Shown here: in pieces, positions 27,267 through 35,581 of the stretch | How positions within the stretch are numbered: position 1 is the first letter of the stretch | Layout of the letters: the number at the start of each line of letters is the position of its first letter | Origin: Vibrio rotiferianus CAIM 577 = LMG 21460 | Lineage (GTDB): Bacteria; Pseudomonadota; Gammaproteobacteria; Enterobacterales; Vibrionaceae | Assembly (NCBI RefSeq): GCF_002741985.1 | Contig: NZ_APHW01000108.1 | Location: 124,001-188,000, forward strand | Length of the DNA: 64,000 nt | Reading direction: 5' to 3' | The notes under the pieces: generated by a model | The model's input: the letters and a program-made list of their open reading frames with translations, nothing else | Databases searched by the model: none | Told to the model about the DNA's origin: nothing | Program-made: the position numbers and the translations under genes

Positions 27267-27824
27267 ATGTCTATCGAAGCTACTCTGCTTGCTCGCTGCG
27301 AGTCAAAATGTGAACTGTGTTCTTCTGAATCTCAACTAATTGCTTACGCCGTACCACCACACGGTAACGTAACAGTTGATACCGCTATCATGGTTTGTGA
27401 TAAGTGCCATGGTGAGATCGAAGATCCTAAAGACATTAACCACTGGCGCTGCCTAAACGACAGCATGTGGAGTCAGGTTCCTGCAGTACAAGTAACTGCA
27501 TGGCGCCAACTTACTCGCCTAAACACAGAAAGCTGGGCTCAAGACGCTCTTGACATGATGTACATGGAAGAAGAGCAAATGAACTGGGCTATGAAAGGTA
27601 TGTCTGCTGACGACAAAACTGTTGACTGCAACGGCACTGAACTTAAGAAAGGTGACGATGTAACAGTAATCAAAGACCTACCAGTTAAAGGTACTAACCA
27701 AGTAATCAAACAAGGTACTGTTATTCGTGGTATCAGCCTTGGTGACGACCCTAAACTTGTTTCAGGTAAGGCAAACGGCGGTCAGTCAATGTACGTGATC
27801 GCAGAATACTGCCGTAAGAAGTAA
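27267..27824 (+). CDS. phnA: PhnA family zinc-ribbon protein
   Basis: A 185-residue member of the PhnA/YjdM family. The N-terminal zinc ribbon has CESKCELC (residues about 10-17) and CDKC (about 49-52). The C-terminal PhnA domain contains VDCNGTELKKGDDVTVIKDLPVKGTNQVIKQGTVIRGI. Despite the historical name, a direct role in alkylphosphonate use is not established; the E. coli homologue is outside the C-P lyase pathway. Strong codon bias and a clean GGTGAG ribosome site suggest good expression. It is monocistronic with its own terminator. Confidence 0.9.
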   Translation: MSIEATLLARCESKCELCSSESQLIAYAVPPHGNVTVDTAIMVCDKCHGEIEDPKDINHWRCLNDSMWSQVPAVQVTAWRQLTRLNTESWAQDALDMMYMEEEQMNWAMKGMSADDKTVDCNGTELKKGDDVTVIKDLPVKGTNQVIKQGTVIRGISLGDDPKLVSGKANGGQSMYVIAEYCRKK

Positions 27825-27844
27825 TCTCAACATTACTTTGTTTG

Positions 27845-27871
27845 ACGGGGTTCCAATCGGAACCCCGTTTT
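27845..27871 (+). terminator. Terminator after phnA
   Basis: Ten-base arms ACGGGGTTCC / GGAACCCCGT with a 4-base loop and TTTT. Confidence 0.9.
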
Positions 27872-27983
27872 CGTTTCTGTGTTCCTTCTTTCCCCTGCCT
27901 TTCTTCCTTCCCGCGTAATCTCCTAAATTGGTTGCTTTCGATCTCATCCATTTTCGATTAATGTTCGAGAAGGAAAAAATAAG

Positions 27984-28901
27984 ATGGATTATAGTATGAA
28001 GAAGTTAACCATCCTTGATGGCGGCATGGGACGTGAACTAAAACGCATGGGCGCCCCATTCTCTCAACCGCTTTGGAGCGCACAAGCTCTAATTGAATCG
28101 CCAGAATTCGTTTACCAAGCGCACAATAACTTCATTCAAGCTGGCGCTGAAATCATCATCGCGAACAGTTATGCCTGCGTGCCCTTCCACCTTGGGCAAG
28201 CGCTTTACGAGCAACAAGGTAGTGAACTAGCACGCTTTGCCGCGCAAATTGCGCGTGAATGTGCAGACAAGTCGCTGAAACCTGTTCGAGTAGCGGGCTG
28301 CATACCGCCTGCATTTGGTAGCTATCGCCCTGACCTTTTCGAACCTAAACAAGGCGAAGTCATTTTCCGTACTTTGTATGAAGCTCAAGAAGATTATGTT
28401 GACCTTTGGTTAGCAGAGACCATCTGCAGCCTAGAAGAGCTAAATTGCTTACAAAAGGTCTTCGAAAACAGTGTCAAACCTACTGCGTACGCCTTTTCTC
28501 TTAATGATGACTCATTAGAAACCGCGTTGTTGCGCTCTGGGGAAACCGTTGTTCAAGCCATTGAATGTCTGGCACAAAGTGGACGCACAAAAAATACCAT
28601 CACCATTTACTTTAACTGCTCGGTACCTGAAGCGATGGCAAAAGCCGTCAGTGACACCAAGGCGGTTTTAGACCAACACATGCTCGATATTGAAATTGGG
28701 GTGTACGCGAACAACTTCACCGCTATCAAATCTAACCACGAAGCGAACAGCGCATTACAATCAATGCGAGAACTATCACCAGAGGAATACTTAACTTTTG
28801 CGCAAGAATGGCACCAACAAGGGGCAACCATTATAGGTGGATGCTGCGGTATTGGACCAGAACACATCAAAACTCTGTCAGATTGGAAAAGTTCCCTTTA
28901 A
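27984..28901 (+). CDS. Homocysteine S-methyltransferase family protein
   Basis: A 305-residue protein with the zinc-thiolate architecture of the Hcy-binding domain. DGGMGREL opens the barrel, YFNCSVPEAM carries the first cysteine, and GGCCGIGPEHI the final vicinal pair. Such enzymes methylate homocysteine to methionine using S-methylmethionine or related donors (MmuM). The donor is not evident and no mmuP transporter is adjacent. GAAGGA lies about 10 bases upstream of the chosen ATG; another in-frame ATG is four codons later. A bidirectional terminator follows. Confidence 0.87.
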   Translation: MDYSMKKLTILDGGMGRELKRMGAPFSQPLWSAQALIESPEFVYQAHNNFIQAGAEIIIANSYACVPFHLGQALYEQQGSELARFAAQIARECADKSLKPVRVAGCIPPAFGSYRPDLFEPKQGEVIFRTLYEAQEDYVDLWLAETICSLEELNCLQKVFENSVKPTAYAFSLNDDSLETALLRSGETVVQAIECLAQSGRTKNTITIYFNCSVPEAMAKAVSDTKAVLDQHMLDIEIGVYANNFTAIKSNHEANSALQSMRELSPEEYLTFAQEWHQQGATIIGGCCGIGPEHIKTLSDWKSSL

Positions 28902-28952
28902 ATACAAAGCTAGTCCGCACTATTCCTTAGTGGAAGTGTAGATTTCAGATAC

Positions 28953-28982
28953 AAAAATGCCGGCGATGAAGCCGGCATTTTC
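28953..28982. terminator. Bidirectional terminator
   Basis: Stem AAAATGCCGGC / GCCGGCATTTT with a 6-base loop, shared with the convergent small gene at 29002. Confidence 0.9.
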
Positions 28983-29001
28983 AATTCGCTTTCCAGTCAG
29001 A

Positions 29002-29193
29002 TTAACGGTACATACCGATGTCTTTCTGAATATGAGAAGACAAGTCTTCTGCGTAGTAACTGCGCGGTGCAGAGTTATCTACGAAAAGAATGTCTAATAG
29101 GTGAGCAATCAATCCTTTGAAGTTAACCGAGTAGGTCTTCTTATCCATAGAGGTTGGTAAAGCTACATTTGTCATTTGCATTGCTTGTGCCAT
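29002..29193 (-). CDS. Small protein of unknown function
   Basis: A 63-residue protein, MAQAMQMTN at the start and QKDIGMYR at the end. A good GAGAGG ribosome binding site lies seven bases upstream and a terminator lies just downstream, so it is likely a real gene. The C-terminal DIGM-type ending recalls short regulatory proteins of the DUF1127 kind but the rest does not match, so no family is claimed. No signal peptide or membrane segment is present. It is followed upstream by a 279-base gap with nothing evident. Confidence 0.65.
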   Translation of the reverse strand: MAQAMQMTNVALPTSMDKKTYSVNFKGLIAHLLDILFVDNSAPRSYYAEDLSSHIQKDIGMYR

Positions 29194-29384
29194 GATTGCC
29201 TCTCTTTAAAAGCAGTAATTTGTTTCGTTGGTTGTATATTAGTCATTTTTTCTCTGAGCAAAAAATGACAAAATTTGGTAATTCAGATTAGTTTTTCTTA
29301 TAAAACAAACTTATTACAAATCATTGAAATACAAAACTCAACCAAATGCATACTTATGCAGATTGACGCATCTATTGTTGAATA

Positions 29385-29412
29385 ACTTGGATTTACGCCT
29401 GTAAACCCAAGT
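29385..29412 (-). terminator. Hairpin downstream of terC
   Basis: Near-perfect 12-bp arms with one G-U pair on the minus strand and a 4-base loop, 60 bases past the terC stop. No T run follows, so termination is uncertain. Confidence 0.4.
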
Positions 29413-29472
29413 TGTCTAGTAACATTATTTTAACTAACAATTATTCCTAATGTTTAGGATTTTACAAAATCA

Positions 29473-30492
29473 CTATGGATTTTGATTAGTAATTTTAACG
29501 CTAACTGTATTGGTTGTTTTGTTCTTATAGATAGAAGCAATAACTGCAGTTGTCATTACCGTCACCAAGAACGTAAGTGACCAAACAGTTGGAATTTCGT
29601 ATTGTGTGCCCACCAACAGCATTTTCGTACCAATGAACATCATGATTACAGATAGAGCTGGTTTTAGGTACACAAACTTGTCCAACATCGCTTGAAGTAC
29701 AAAGTACAGAGAACGTAAACCAAGCAGAGCAAATACGTTAGCAGCCAAGACTAAGAACGGTTCGCGTGTAACTGCAAAAATTGCTGGGATCGAATCCAAA
29801 GCAAACATTACGTCCATCACCGCAATCACACCAACAACGATCAGCATCGGCGTCGCGACCCACTTACCCGCTTGTTTCAGCAGCAAGTGGTTTCCTTGAT
29901 ACTCATCCGTAACTGGTAAAAATTTGCGAATGAACTGCTCTGGGTACGGGTTAACCTCTTCTTCTTCGCCTTTATCTCGCGCTAGTTTAATACCAGTCCA
30001 AATTAAGAACGCTGCGAATAGGTAAAGTACCCAATGGTATTGTGCAAGTAACTGAGCACCAACTCCGATCATAATCGCACGTAGTACAAGTGCACCAATC
30101 ACACCCCATAATAGAGCACGTGGACGCAAATGTTCTGGCACCTTATATTGCGCAAAGATAATCGCAAACACAAATAGGTTATCAACGCTTAATGACTTCT
30201 CAAGTAAGTAACCTGTTAAGAATGATATCGTTGCTTTCTCGTGACCATACACGCTGTGTGGCGCGTAATAATCCCAGAAGAAATAGATAGAGCCTGCAAA
30301 GACAAACGCTAGTAAGAACCAAAAGACACTCCAGCCAATTGCCTTTTTCATGGTAATCACGCCGCCACGAGTCTGATAGATATCAAGTGCGACTAAAACC
30401 AAGGTAAATAGACCGAACACACCGTACATTGTCAGTGATTCTTGCAGTGGAACAGACTGGGTTAATTGGGTGGTATTTTCGATAAGAGACAT
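29473..30492 (-). CDS. alx: TerC/Alx family membrane protein
   Basis: A 339-residue inner-membrane protein when started at the ATG at 30492, which has GGGAGGA at ideal spacing; a longer in-frame start 8 codons upstream lacks this. About nine hydrophobic segments are seen. FLTGYLLEKSLSVDNLFVFAIIF and GVIAVMDVMFALDSIPAIFAVT are the conserved acid-rich TerC membrane motifs. E. coli Alx exports manganese and is controlled by a Mn2+/alkaline-pH-sensing leader. A yybP-ykoY-like aptamer lies upstream here, so Mn2+ export is the best inference, with tellurite resistance only a historical label. Confidence 0.9.
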   Translation of the reverse strand: MSLIENTTQLTQSVPLQESLTMYGVFGLFTLVLVALDIYQTRGGVITMKKAIGWSVFWFLLAFVFAGSIYFFWDYYAPHSVYGHEKATISFLTGYLLEKSLSVDNLFVFAIIFAQYKVPEHLRPRALLWGVIGALVLRAIMIGVGAQLLAQYHWVLYLFAAFLIWTGIKLARDKGEEEEVNPYPEQFIRKFLPVTDEYQGNHLLLKQAGKWVATPMLIVVGVIAVMDVMFALDSIPAIFAVTREPFLVLAANVFALLGLRSLYFVLQAMLDKFVYLKPALSVIMMFIGTKMLLVGTQYEIPTVWSLTFLVTVMTTAVIASIYKNKTTNTVSVKITNQNP

Positions 30493-30588
30493 GCTTCCTC
30501 CCATGCGGAAGGACATTATTCGGGCTGACCTTCCGCAAACAATACAAACCAGCAGTCACATTACCCATGTGTCTGCTAATCAATGAAT
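30493..30588 (-). promoter_or_regulatory. Expression platform of the alx leader
   Basis: Between the aptamer and the start codon there are two stems on the minus strand. One is an imperfect 11-bp hairpin with arms AGCAGACACAT / ATGTGACTGCT. The other is TGCGGAAGG / CCTTCCGCA ending right beside the GGGAGGA ribosome site. The layout suggests control of translation initiation rather than a classic terminator. Confidence 0.55.
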
Positions 30589-30705
30589 GCGTTGGTCTCG
30601 TTGAAGTGATCACGTGACGAATCAGGTGACACCTTTATTTACCGGATAAGCTGATGCTTAACGAGATGACGATAAATAAACTTGCGCTAACTACTCCCCA
30701 AACGC
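30589..30705 (-). ncRNA. yybP-ykoY-like manganese riboswitch
   Basis: Read on the minus strand, the aptamer is closed by P1 GCGTT / AACGC. It carries the hallmark loop GGGGAGTAG (30691-30699) and the 3' CGAGACC element (about 30594-30600). Both are the conserved Mn2+-binding loops of the yybP-ykoY class. The size (about 117 bases), the position upstream of a TerC/Alx gene and the structured 96-base stretch between it and the start codon all fit. It is expected to raise alx expression when Mn2+ is high. Confidence 0.8.
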
Positions 30706-30818
30706 CGCCATCATACGCCTGCTCGGAGGGATCTCCAACAAAAAATCGTTATCGATAAAAACACAGTATTTTGTTGAGAACAATTTATCAACAGCATGAA
30801 TTCTAAAAGGTTCAAACG

Positions 30819-30844
30819 TAAAAAAGGAGCACATATGTGCTCCT
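30819..30844 (-). terminator. Terminator of the 31-aa gene
   Basis: A 20-base perfect palindrome (30825-30844), followed on the minus strand by a run of six T bases. Confidence 0.85.
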
Positions 30845-30865
30845 AATTTTCGGAATGCTTGGTCT

Positions 30866-30961
30866 TTATAAACCCGTTAGTGGTACAAAGTAAACCAGTG
30901 TTGACCAAACAGTAACCCACGCAACAACAACCGCTGCATCAGCCCAATCGCTATTCCACAT
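30866..30961 (-). CDS. 31-residue predicted membrane microprotein
   Basis: This small ORF, MWNSDWADAAVVVAWVTVWS and then 11 more residues ending in PLTGL, has a tryptophan-rich N-terminus and one hydrophobic helix (about residues 8-28). AGAGGAAGAG precedes the ATG at good spacing and a strong terminator begins 20 bases after the stop. It lies 60 bases downstream of the metallophosphatase gene on the same strand, so it could be co-transcribed, and upstream of the alx riboswitch. No family is recognised. Single-helix proteins of this size often modulate a membrane complex. Confidence 0.6.
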   Translation of the reverse strand: MWNSDWADAAVVVAWVTVWSTLVYFVPLTGL

Positions 30962-31021
30962 ACTCTCTTCCTCTTACTCGCATGTGCAATAACATTTGAG
31001 CAAAAAAGATACCAATTTACG

Positions 31022-32758
31022 TCATTGGTTTCTCTGGGAGTAAAGTTTGTGACTTTGGTTCAAACAGTTCGGTTGGTCCGTCAGTAACTCGATAAAGCAA
31101 TCTGCCATGGAAAGATTGCTAATAAAGCCTTCACCCTCCATATTGAGCAACGCTTCATAGCCCTCTTTACCCTTCATTGTGTATGCAGAAGAAGCGCCAC
31201 AATACCAAGACTCATCTTCCATTTCACACCAACGACTACCATCGAAAACCTCCAGATTTTTAACGCGTTGCCCCTTCGGTGCCTCTGCTAGGTATTCAAA
31301 GTTTAAGTTATGCGTATAAGGGTAGCTACCTGAACCCGTTCCTTCGACACCGTTATTCAGGGCGTTATTGATTGCACCTTCCAATGCCAAGCGAACGGCT
31401 TTTCCTTGCACCTCATAACAACCGATTGGAACGGCAAATGGCAACAATCGTCCGGCAACATCTGCCACGGTAATATTTCCCGGGTTTAGAGATGTACGCA
31501 CACCTCCCGCATTATGAATGGCAAATTGAACCTTGTGCCCACGCTTATTAAGCGCATACAAGAATGAATGTGCGACTGCCGGAGCAAGTTCACTTCCACC
31601 AAATTCGTCAGGAATACGTACATGGCGCTTCTTCTCTGCCACATTTGCAATTACTTGTGACTGAAGCTTACGCACTCTTGGGATGTACTTATCGTTTAAG
31701 ATCGCTTGTGTCTCTGGGTGCTTTTTACAAACAACTACGTTTGGTTGACCATGAATAAAGTCACACGCTTCTTCAAACACACCTTGGTCAAGCTGCTCAT
31801 TTAGTGTCGAATCCCAGAAAATGCGTCTTCCGAGTAGCAATTCATTTTGACCACTTAACATGGTCGCTTTACCGTTTTCATCAAACTCAAGCACACAGTG
31901 ACCCATGGTTAAAGCGTGATAACCAGCTTGTACAACATAAGTTTCGTTTACTTGGATGCCGTAAGGATCATCTTCACTTAAACCGATAGCTGAAAAGTTA
32001 CCTTGTAACCTATGACTATGTCCACCAACAATGATACCGATGCCATCCACTTGTGCTGCAAGCTCTAAATCCCCTTCATAACCTAAGTGACTTAAAAGGA
32101 TGATGTTATTAATGCCCGCCTGATGAATTTGTTCAACAGTATGTCTAGCCGTTTCAATGGCAGAGATGAAAGGCGTATCCGCATCTGGGTTAGCAATGTC
32201 GCTCATCTTGTCGATAGAAAGACCAAAGATGGCAACTTTCTCTCCGTGAAACTCTTTCACCAGATATTGCGCGCTTTGAGTCGTAGTATCGAAGCTCAAT
32301 ACGTTATCGCAATCGCCCATGCGGTGATCTTTTGTTGGCAACTCATTCGATAGATCCCAGTTACCTGCAAGCAAAGGGAAGTGGGTACGCTGACAAAACA
32401 AAGCAACGGGTTCATTACCCATATCAAGTTCATGATTGCCTAAAGCCATCGCATCGATGTTTAGCGCGTTTAATAAGTCGGCGTTTGCTTTGCCTTTGAA
32501 TAACGAGAAATACAACGTACCTTGGAAACAATCTCCAGCATGAAGAAATAACATGCCCTGACCTTGACGTTGTGCGTCGTCCCGTAACTGTTCTACACGT
32601 GTTGCGATACGTGAAAATCCACCAGCGCTCACGTAAGGTTCTAGTGTTCGTTCGTTATCAATATTGAGTTTTAGCTGTAATGACGTTGGCTCAAAGTAGG
32701 AATGAGTGTCATTGATGTGTACCAATTTGATTCTGACTGGCTTATGATTTTTATTCAT
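31022..32758 (-). CDS. Bifunctional metallophosphatase / 5'-nucleotidase family protein
   Basis: A 578-residue protein (585 from an upstream ATG at 32779, whose ribosome site is too close). The N-terminal calcineurin-like domain has HINDTH, GNHELD, the LSHLGYEGD block and GGHSH, which ligate two metals. The C-terminal 5'-nucleotidase domain has AIHNAGGVRTSL and the aromatic-stacking region near SSAYTMKGKEGYEAL. Enzymes of this family are normally secreted and hydrolyse nucleotides. Here no signal peptide is present, as the first residues are charged and lead straight into the catalytic domain, suggesting a cytoplasmic location. Substrate unknown. Confidence 0.85.
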   Translation of the reverse strand: MNKNHKPVRIKLVHINDTHSYFEPTSLQLKLNIDNERTLEPYVSAGGFSRIATRVEQLRDDAQRQGQGMLFLHAGDCFQGTLYFSLFKGKANADLLNALNIDAMALGNHELDMGNEPVALFCQRTHFPLLAGNWDLSNELPTKDHRMGDCDNVLSFDTTTQSAQYLVKEFHGEKVAIFGLSIDKMSDIANPDADTPFISAIETARHTVEQIHQAGINNIILLSHLGYEGDLELAAQVDGIGIIVGGHSHRLQGNFSAIGLSEDDPYGIQVNETYVVQAGYHALTMGHCVLEFDENGKATMLSGQNELLLGRRIFWDSTLNEQLDQGVFEEACDFIHGQPNVVVCKKHPETQAILNDKYIPRVRKLQSQVIANVAEKKRHVRIPDEFGGSELAPAVAHSFLYALNKRGHKVQFAIHNAGGVRTSLNPGNITVADVAGRLLPFAVPIGCYEVQGKAVRLALEGAINNALNNGVEGTGSGSYPYTHNLNFEYLAEAPKGQRVKNLEVFDGSRWCEMEDESWYCGASSAYTMKGKEGYEALLNMEGEGFISNLSMADCFIELLTDQPNCLNQSHKLYSQRNQ

Positions 32759-33038
32759 CGTCATCTTCTCTCTTTTCATTCCTTTTAATTATTAGAACTG
32801 AATCATGACAGAATCATGAATTTTATGAAACAGAGAATTAGTTATTTCATTTTTACGTGATCAACACACGTTAGACATACAAGTTTGAAAGTGACTCTAC
32901 GCCTAAACGGTCTGTATTCATAGGGTGAATGCTCTTAAATTTGTGAACTGAGCTTAACTTGCCTAGATCAATTTAATATATGCTTTAGGAGAAGCAAAAG
33001 AACTCTCGATAATTCAAATAATTGCAAGGAGGAGTGAG

Positions 33039-34673
33039 ATGAGACTAGAACGCATCGAAATCTCTGGGTTTAGAGGCATTAAACGCCTTTCACTCTCTTT
33101 TGACGAACTGACCACTTTAATCGGTGAGAATACGTGGGGGAAATCATCCCTACTCGACGCCTTGTCTCTCGCCTTACCCGCTGATGGTTCGCTCTATCAA
33201 TTTGAAATGACCGACTTTCATGTCGACTATGCGATTTCGCACCCACAAACTCAACACCTTCAAATCATCCTCTGTTTCAAAGCACAAGATAAGCACGAGG
33301 CAAATGCAGGACGTTATCGACGAATAAAACCAACCTGGTGCATTAATGAAGATAACGAACATGTCATCTATTACCGTTTAAGTGCAACTCGCGACGGGCA
33401 CAATATCACGACCAAATACGCATTCTTAAATTGTGATGGCGAGCCAAAACAACTGCATCATTCAGATAAGTTAGCCGTCGAGTTAATGACCTTACACCCA
33501 GTCATTCGACTTCGTGACTCTCGCCGCTTCCCACAACAAAATCATGTCAATGGGGATAGTAAAAACGCACGTATAGAAAAACGGATTGATAACACTTGTC
33601 GACGTCTGTTTGCTATGCCAGGGCACGTAAATAAAGGTGAAGTTCGTAGTAGTTTAGACTCAATGCAAACATTAGTGGAACACTACTTTGCGTTCCGCAG
33701 TGTGAAGAAAGGTAACCCTAGAAAACCGCGTGATGGCCTTTTCTACGCGAGTCCTTCCGCTGAAAAAGGGCTATCGCAGTTTTTGAGAGAAACGAATAAC
33801 AAGCAAACACGTTTACTATTGATGGGGTTGCTCAACGCTTATCTTCAAGCAAAAGGGCCTAATGACCTTAGACGTTGTGCGAGACCCATACTGACGATTG
33901 AAGATCCAGAAGGTCGATTACATCCCACTCACCTGTCAAGGGCATGGGGCTTGTTACAGCTACTACCCATGCAAAAAATCCTAACCACGAACAGTGCTCG
34001 TTTACTCGGTTCCGTCCCTCTGGCATCTATCCGTCGCTTGGTTCGCTTGTCAGATCGAACTATGGCTCGATCGCTTAACACGAACCGATTCAGTGTCGAT
34101 CAGCTACGCAGGATTGGCTTTCATATTCGTTTTCATAGGGCCGGAGCACTATTTGCACGTTGCTGGTTGTTAGTTGAAGGTGAAACAGAGGTATGGCTAT
34201 TCAATGAACTCGCTCGACAGTGTGGTTATGACTTAGCGGCAGAAGGCGTTCAAATTGTTGAATTTGCGCAATCTGGTTTGAAGTCACTGATAAAAGTCGC
34301 TCAGGGATTCGGAATCGACTGGCATGTTGTCACCGATGGCGATCCTGCCGGTAAGAAATATGCTAATACCGTCCGAGCCCATCTAGAACATGACCAAGAG
34401 CGCCATCGCCTTACCGAACTACCAGATCGCGATATCGAACACTTTCTATATAACAATGGGTTTGAAATTTTCTTTAAGGACATCATCAAAGTTCCTCATG
34501 AACACCCTATTCCCGCTAAAAAAGTCGTTAATCGCGTCTTGAAAAAACACGCTAAGCCCGATTTAGCCTTAGCCATTGTGGCTCATTGTGAGGAGAAAGG
34601 CATGGAGTGCATTCCGGTGTTGTTACGTTGGACACTTAAACGTGTTGTCACGATGGCAAACGGAAACACTTAG
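33039..34673 (+). CDS. OLD-family ATP-dependent endonuclease, YbjD-like
   Basis: A 544-residue protein. The N-terminal RecF/SMC-like ATPase begins LERIEISGFRGIKRLSL with Walker A GENTWGKSSLLDAL (about 29-42), and the Walker B-like region LTIEDPEGRLHPTHLS (about 287-302). The C-terminal Toprim domain has LLVEGETEVWLF with its catalytic Glu and VTDGDPAGKKY with the Asp-x-Asp. This is the OLD nuclease layout, closest to E. coli YbjD (DUF2813). OLD proteins cleave DNA and in some phages block other phages; the chromosomal role of YbjD is unknown. GGAGGAG immediately before the ATG is strong. It is a single gene. Confidence 0.87.
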   Translation: MRLERIEISGFRGIKRLSLSFDELTTLIGENTWGKSSLLDALSLALPADGSLYQFEMTDFHVDYAISHPQTQHLQIILCFKAQDKHEANAGRYRRIKPTWCINEDNEHVIYYRLSATRDGHNITTKYAFLNCDGEPKQLHHSDKLAVELMTLHPVIRLRDSRRFPQQNHVNGDSKNARIEKRIDNTCRRLFAMPGHVNKGEVRSSLDSMQTLVEHYFAFRSVKKGNPRKPRDGLFYASPSAEKGLSQFLRETNNKQTRLLLMGLLNAYLQAKGPNDLRRCARPILTIEDPEGRLHPTHLSRAWGLLQLLPMQKILTTNSARLLGSVPLASIRRLVRLSDRTMARSLNTNRFSVDQLRRIGFHIRFHRAGALFARCWLLVEGETEVWLFNELARQCGYDLAAEGVQIVEFAQSGLKSLIKVAQGFGIDWHVVTDGDPAGKKYANTVRAHLEHDQERHRLTELPDRDIEHFLYNNGFEIFFKDIIKVPHEHPIPAKKVVNRVLKKHAKPDLALAIVAHCEEKGMECIPVLLRWTLKRVVTMANGNT

Positions 34674-34699
34674 TCATGAACCATCAATAAACAGCATGC

Positions 34700-34727
34700 A
34701 AAAAAAAGCACACCAATTTGGTGTGCT
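34700..34727 (-). terminator. Terminator of the DUF1097 gene
   Basis: Arms AGCACACC / GGTGTGCT with a short AATTT loop; on the minus strand the stem is followed by eight T bases. Confidence 0.85.
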
Positions 34728-34813
34728 CGTATCAAGAATCAGTAATTTTGATTAACTGTATTGAACGGGATAAGTCTCAATACACAGCGGATACAAATAA
34801 GATCGGGGGTTCA

Positions 34814-35293
34814 CTACTGTACTTGCTCAGCGAGCGAAGAAGTAGCGGCTGATTTCGCATGTAACCAAAGTCCTGTTGCTTTCATTAAGTAACCAAATAC
34901 GCCACCTAAGATCAGCGATGGCACAACAAGTTGCCAATTGCCGTCTGCAGCAAAAGTCGCGCATGAACCAATAAAAGTACCAGGGATGTACGCTAACCAA
35001 GCTTGCTTAGCTTGAATACACATGAAGAACGCAACAACAGCAGTAATTACGTAACCGACAATCTCTAAACCCACGTATGTTGAGCCATAGATGATAACCA
35101 TCGCCCAGAATACGCCAGTCATATTGGTAAGTAAGCTTTCTGCTAACCCTTTCAAGCCACTTGTCGGGGATGCAAAGTAGCTTGTACAGCCAAGAAAGCC
35201 CGCCCAAGATAAAAGGCCAAGGGAAATAGCGATCCAGCCCCATACGCCAGAGAGAATGCCAGTGGTAATCGAAATTGCTAAAAGTGTGGTCAT
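34814..35293 (-). CDS. DUF1097 family membrane protein
   Basis: A 159-residue hydrophobic protein with about five membrane segments spanning nearly all of its length. The segments around GVWGWIAISLGLLSWAGFLGCTSYFASP and the end LILGGVFGYLMKATGLWLHAK match DUF1097 (E. coli YcdZ-like), a family of unknown function. The start ATG at 35293 is followed by a typical membrane-insertion sequence. It is monocistronic; the 288-base gap upstream, before the LysR gene, shows nothing specific. Confidence 0.82.
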   Translation of the reverse strand: MTTLLAISITTGILSGVWGWIAISLGLLSWAGFLGCTSYFASPTSGLKGLAESLLTNMTGVFWAMVIIYGSTYVGLEIVGYVITAVVAFFMCIQAKQAWLAYIPGTFIGSCATFAADGNWQLVVPSLILGGVFGYLMKATGLWLHAKSAATSSLAEQVQ

Positions 35294-35581
35294 GGTATTC
35301 TTACCCGCTTTGCTCGTTTCGTACCGTTATGGTTCGAAAACTGCCTTCATACATTGAAATCAGGCAGTCAATACTAGGCATATCCACCGAGGAGTTCGGT
35401 GATCAAGATCTCATTAACACCCTACCAAGTTGCATGTTTTACACGTTAAATTTGACGCAACCGATAAATCAACAGATTTCGAAAATAACAAAAACGCAGT
35501 GAATTGAGCGAAAATCACAAAAAAGGCCCTACAAAATGCAGAGCCAATTCCAAAATTCGACCATTTTGTTTTGGATATCAC

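Noticed and set aside
33039..34673. Complete Gabija-type defence system
   Set aside because: An OLD-like nuclease is present but no adjacent UvrD-like helicase; the layout is that of YbjD.
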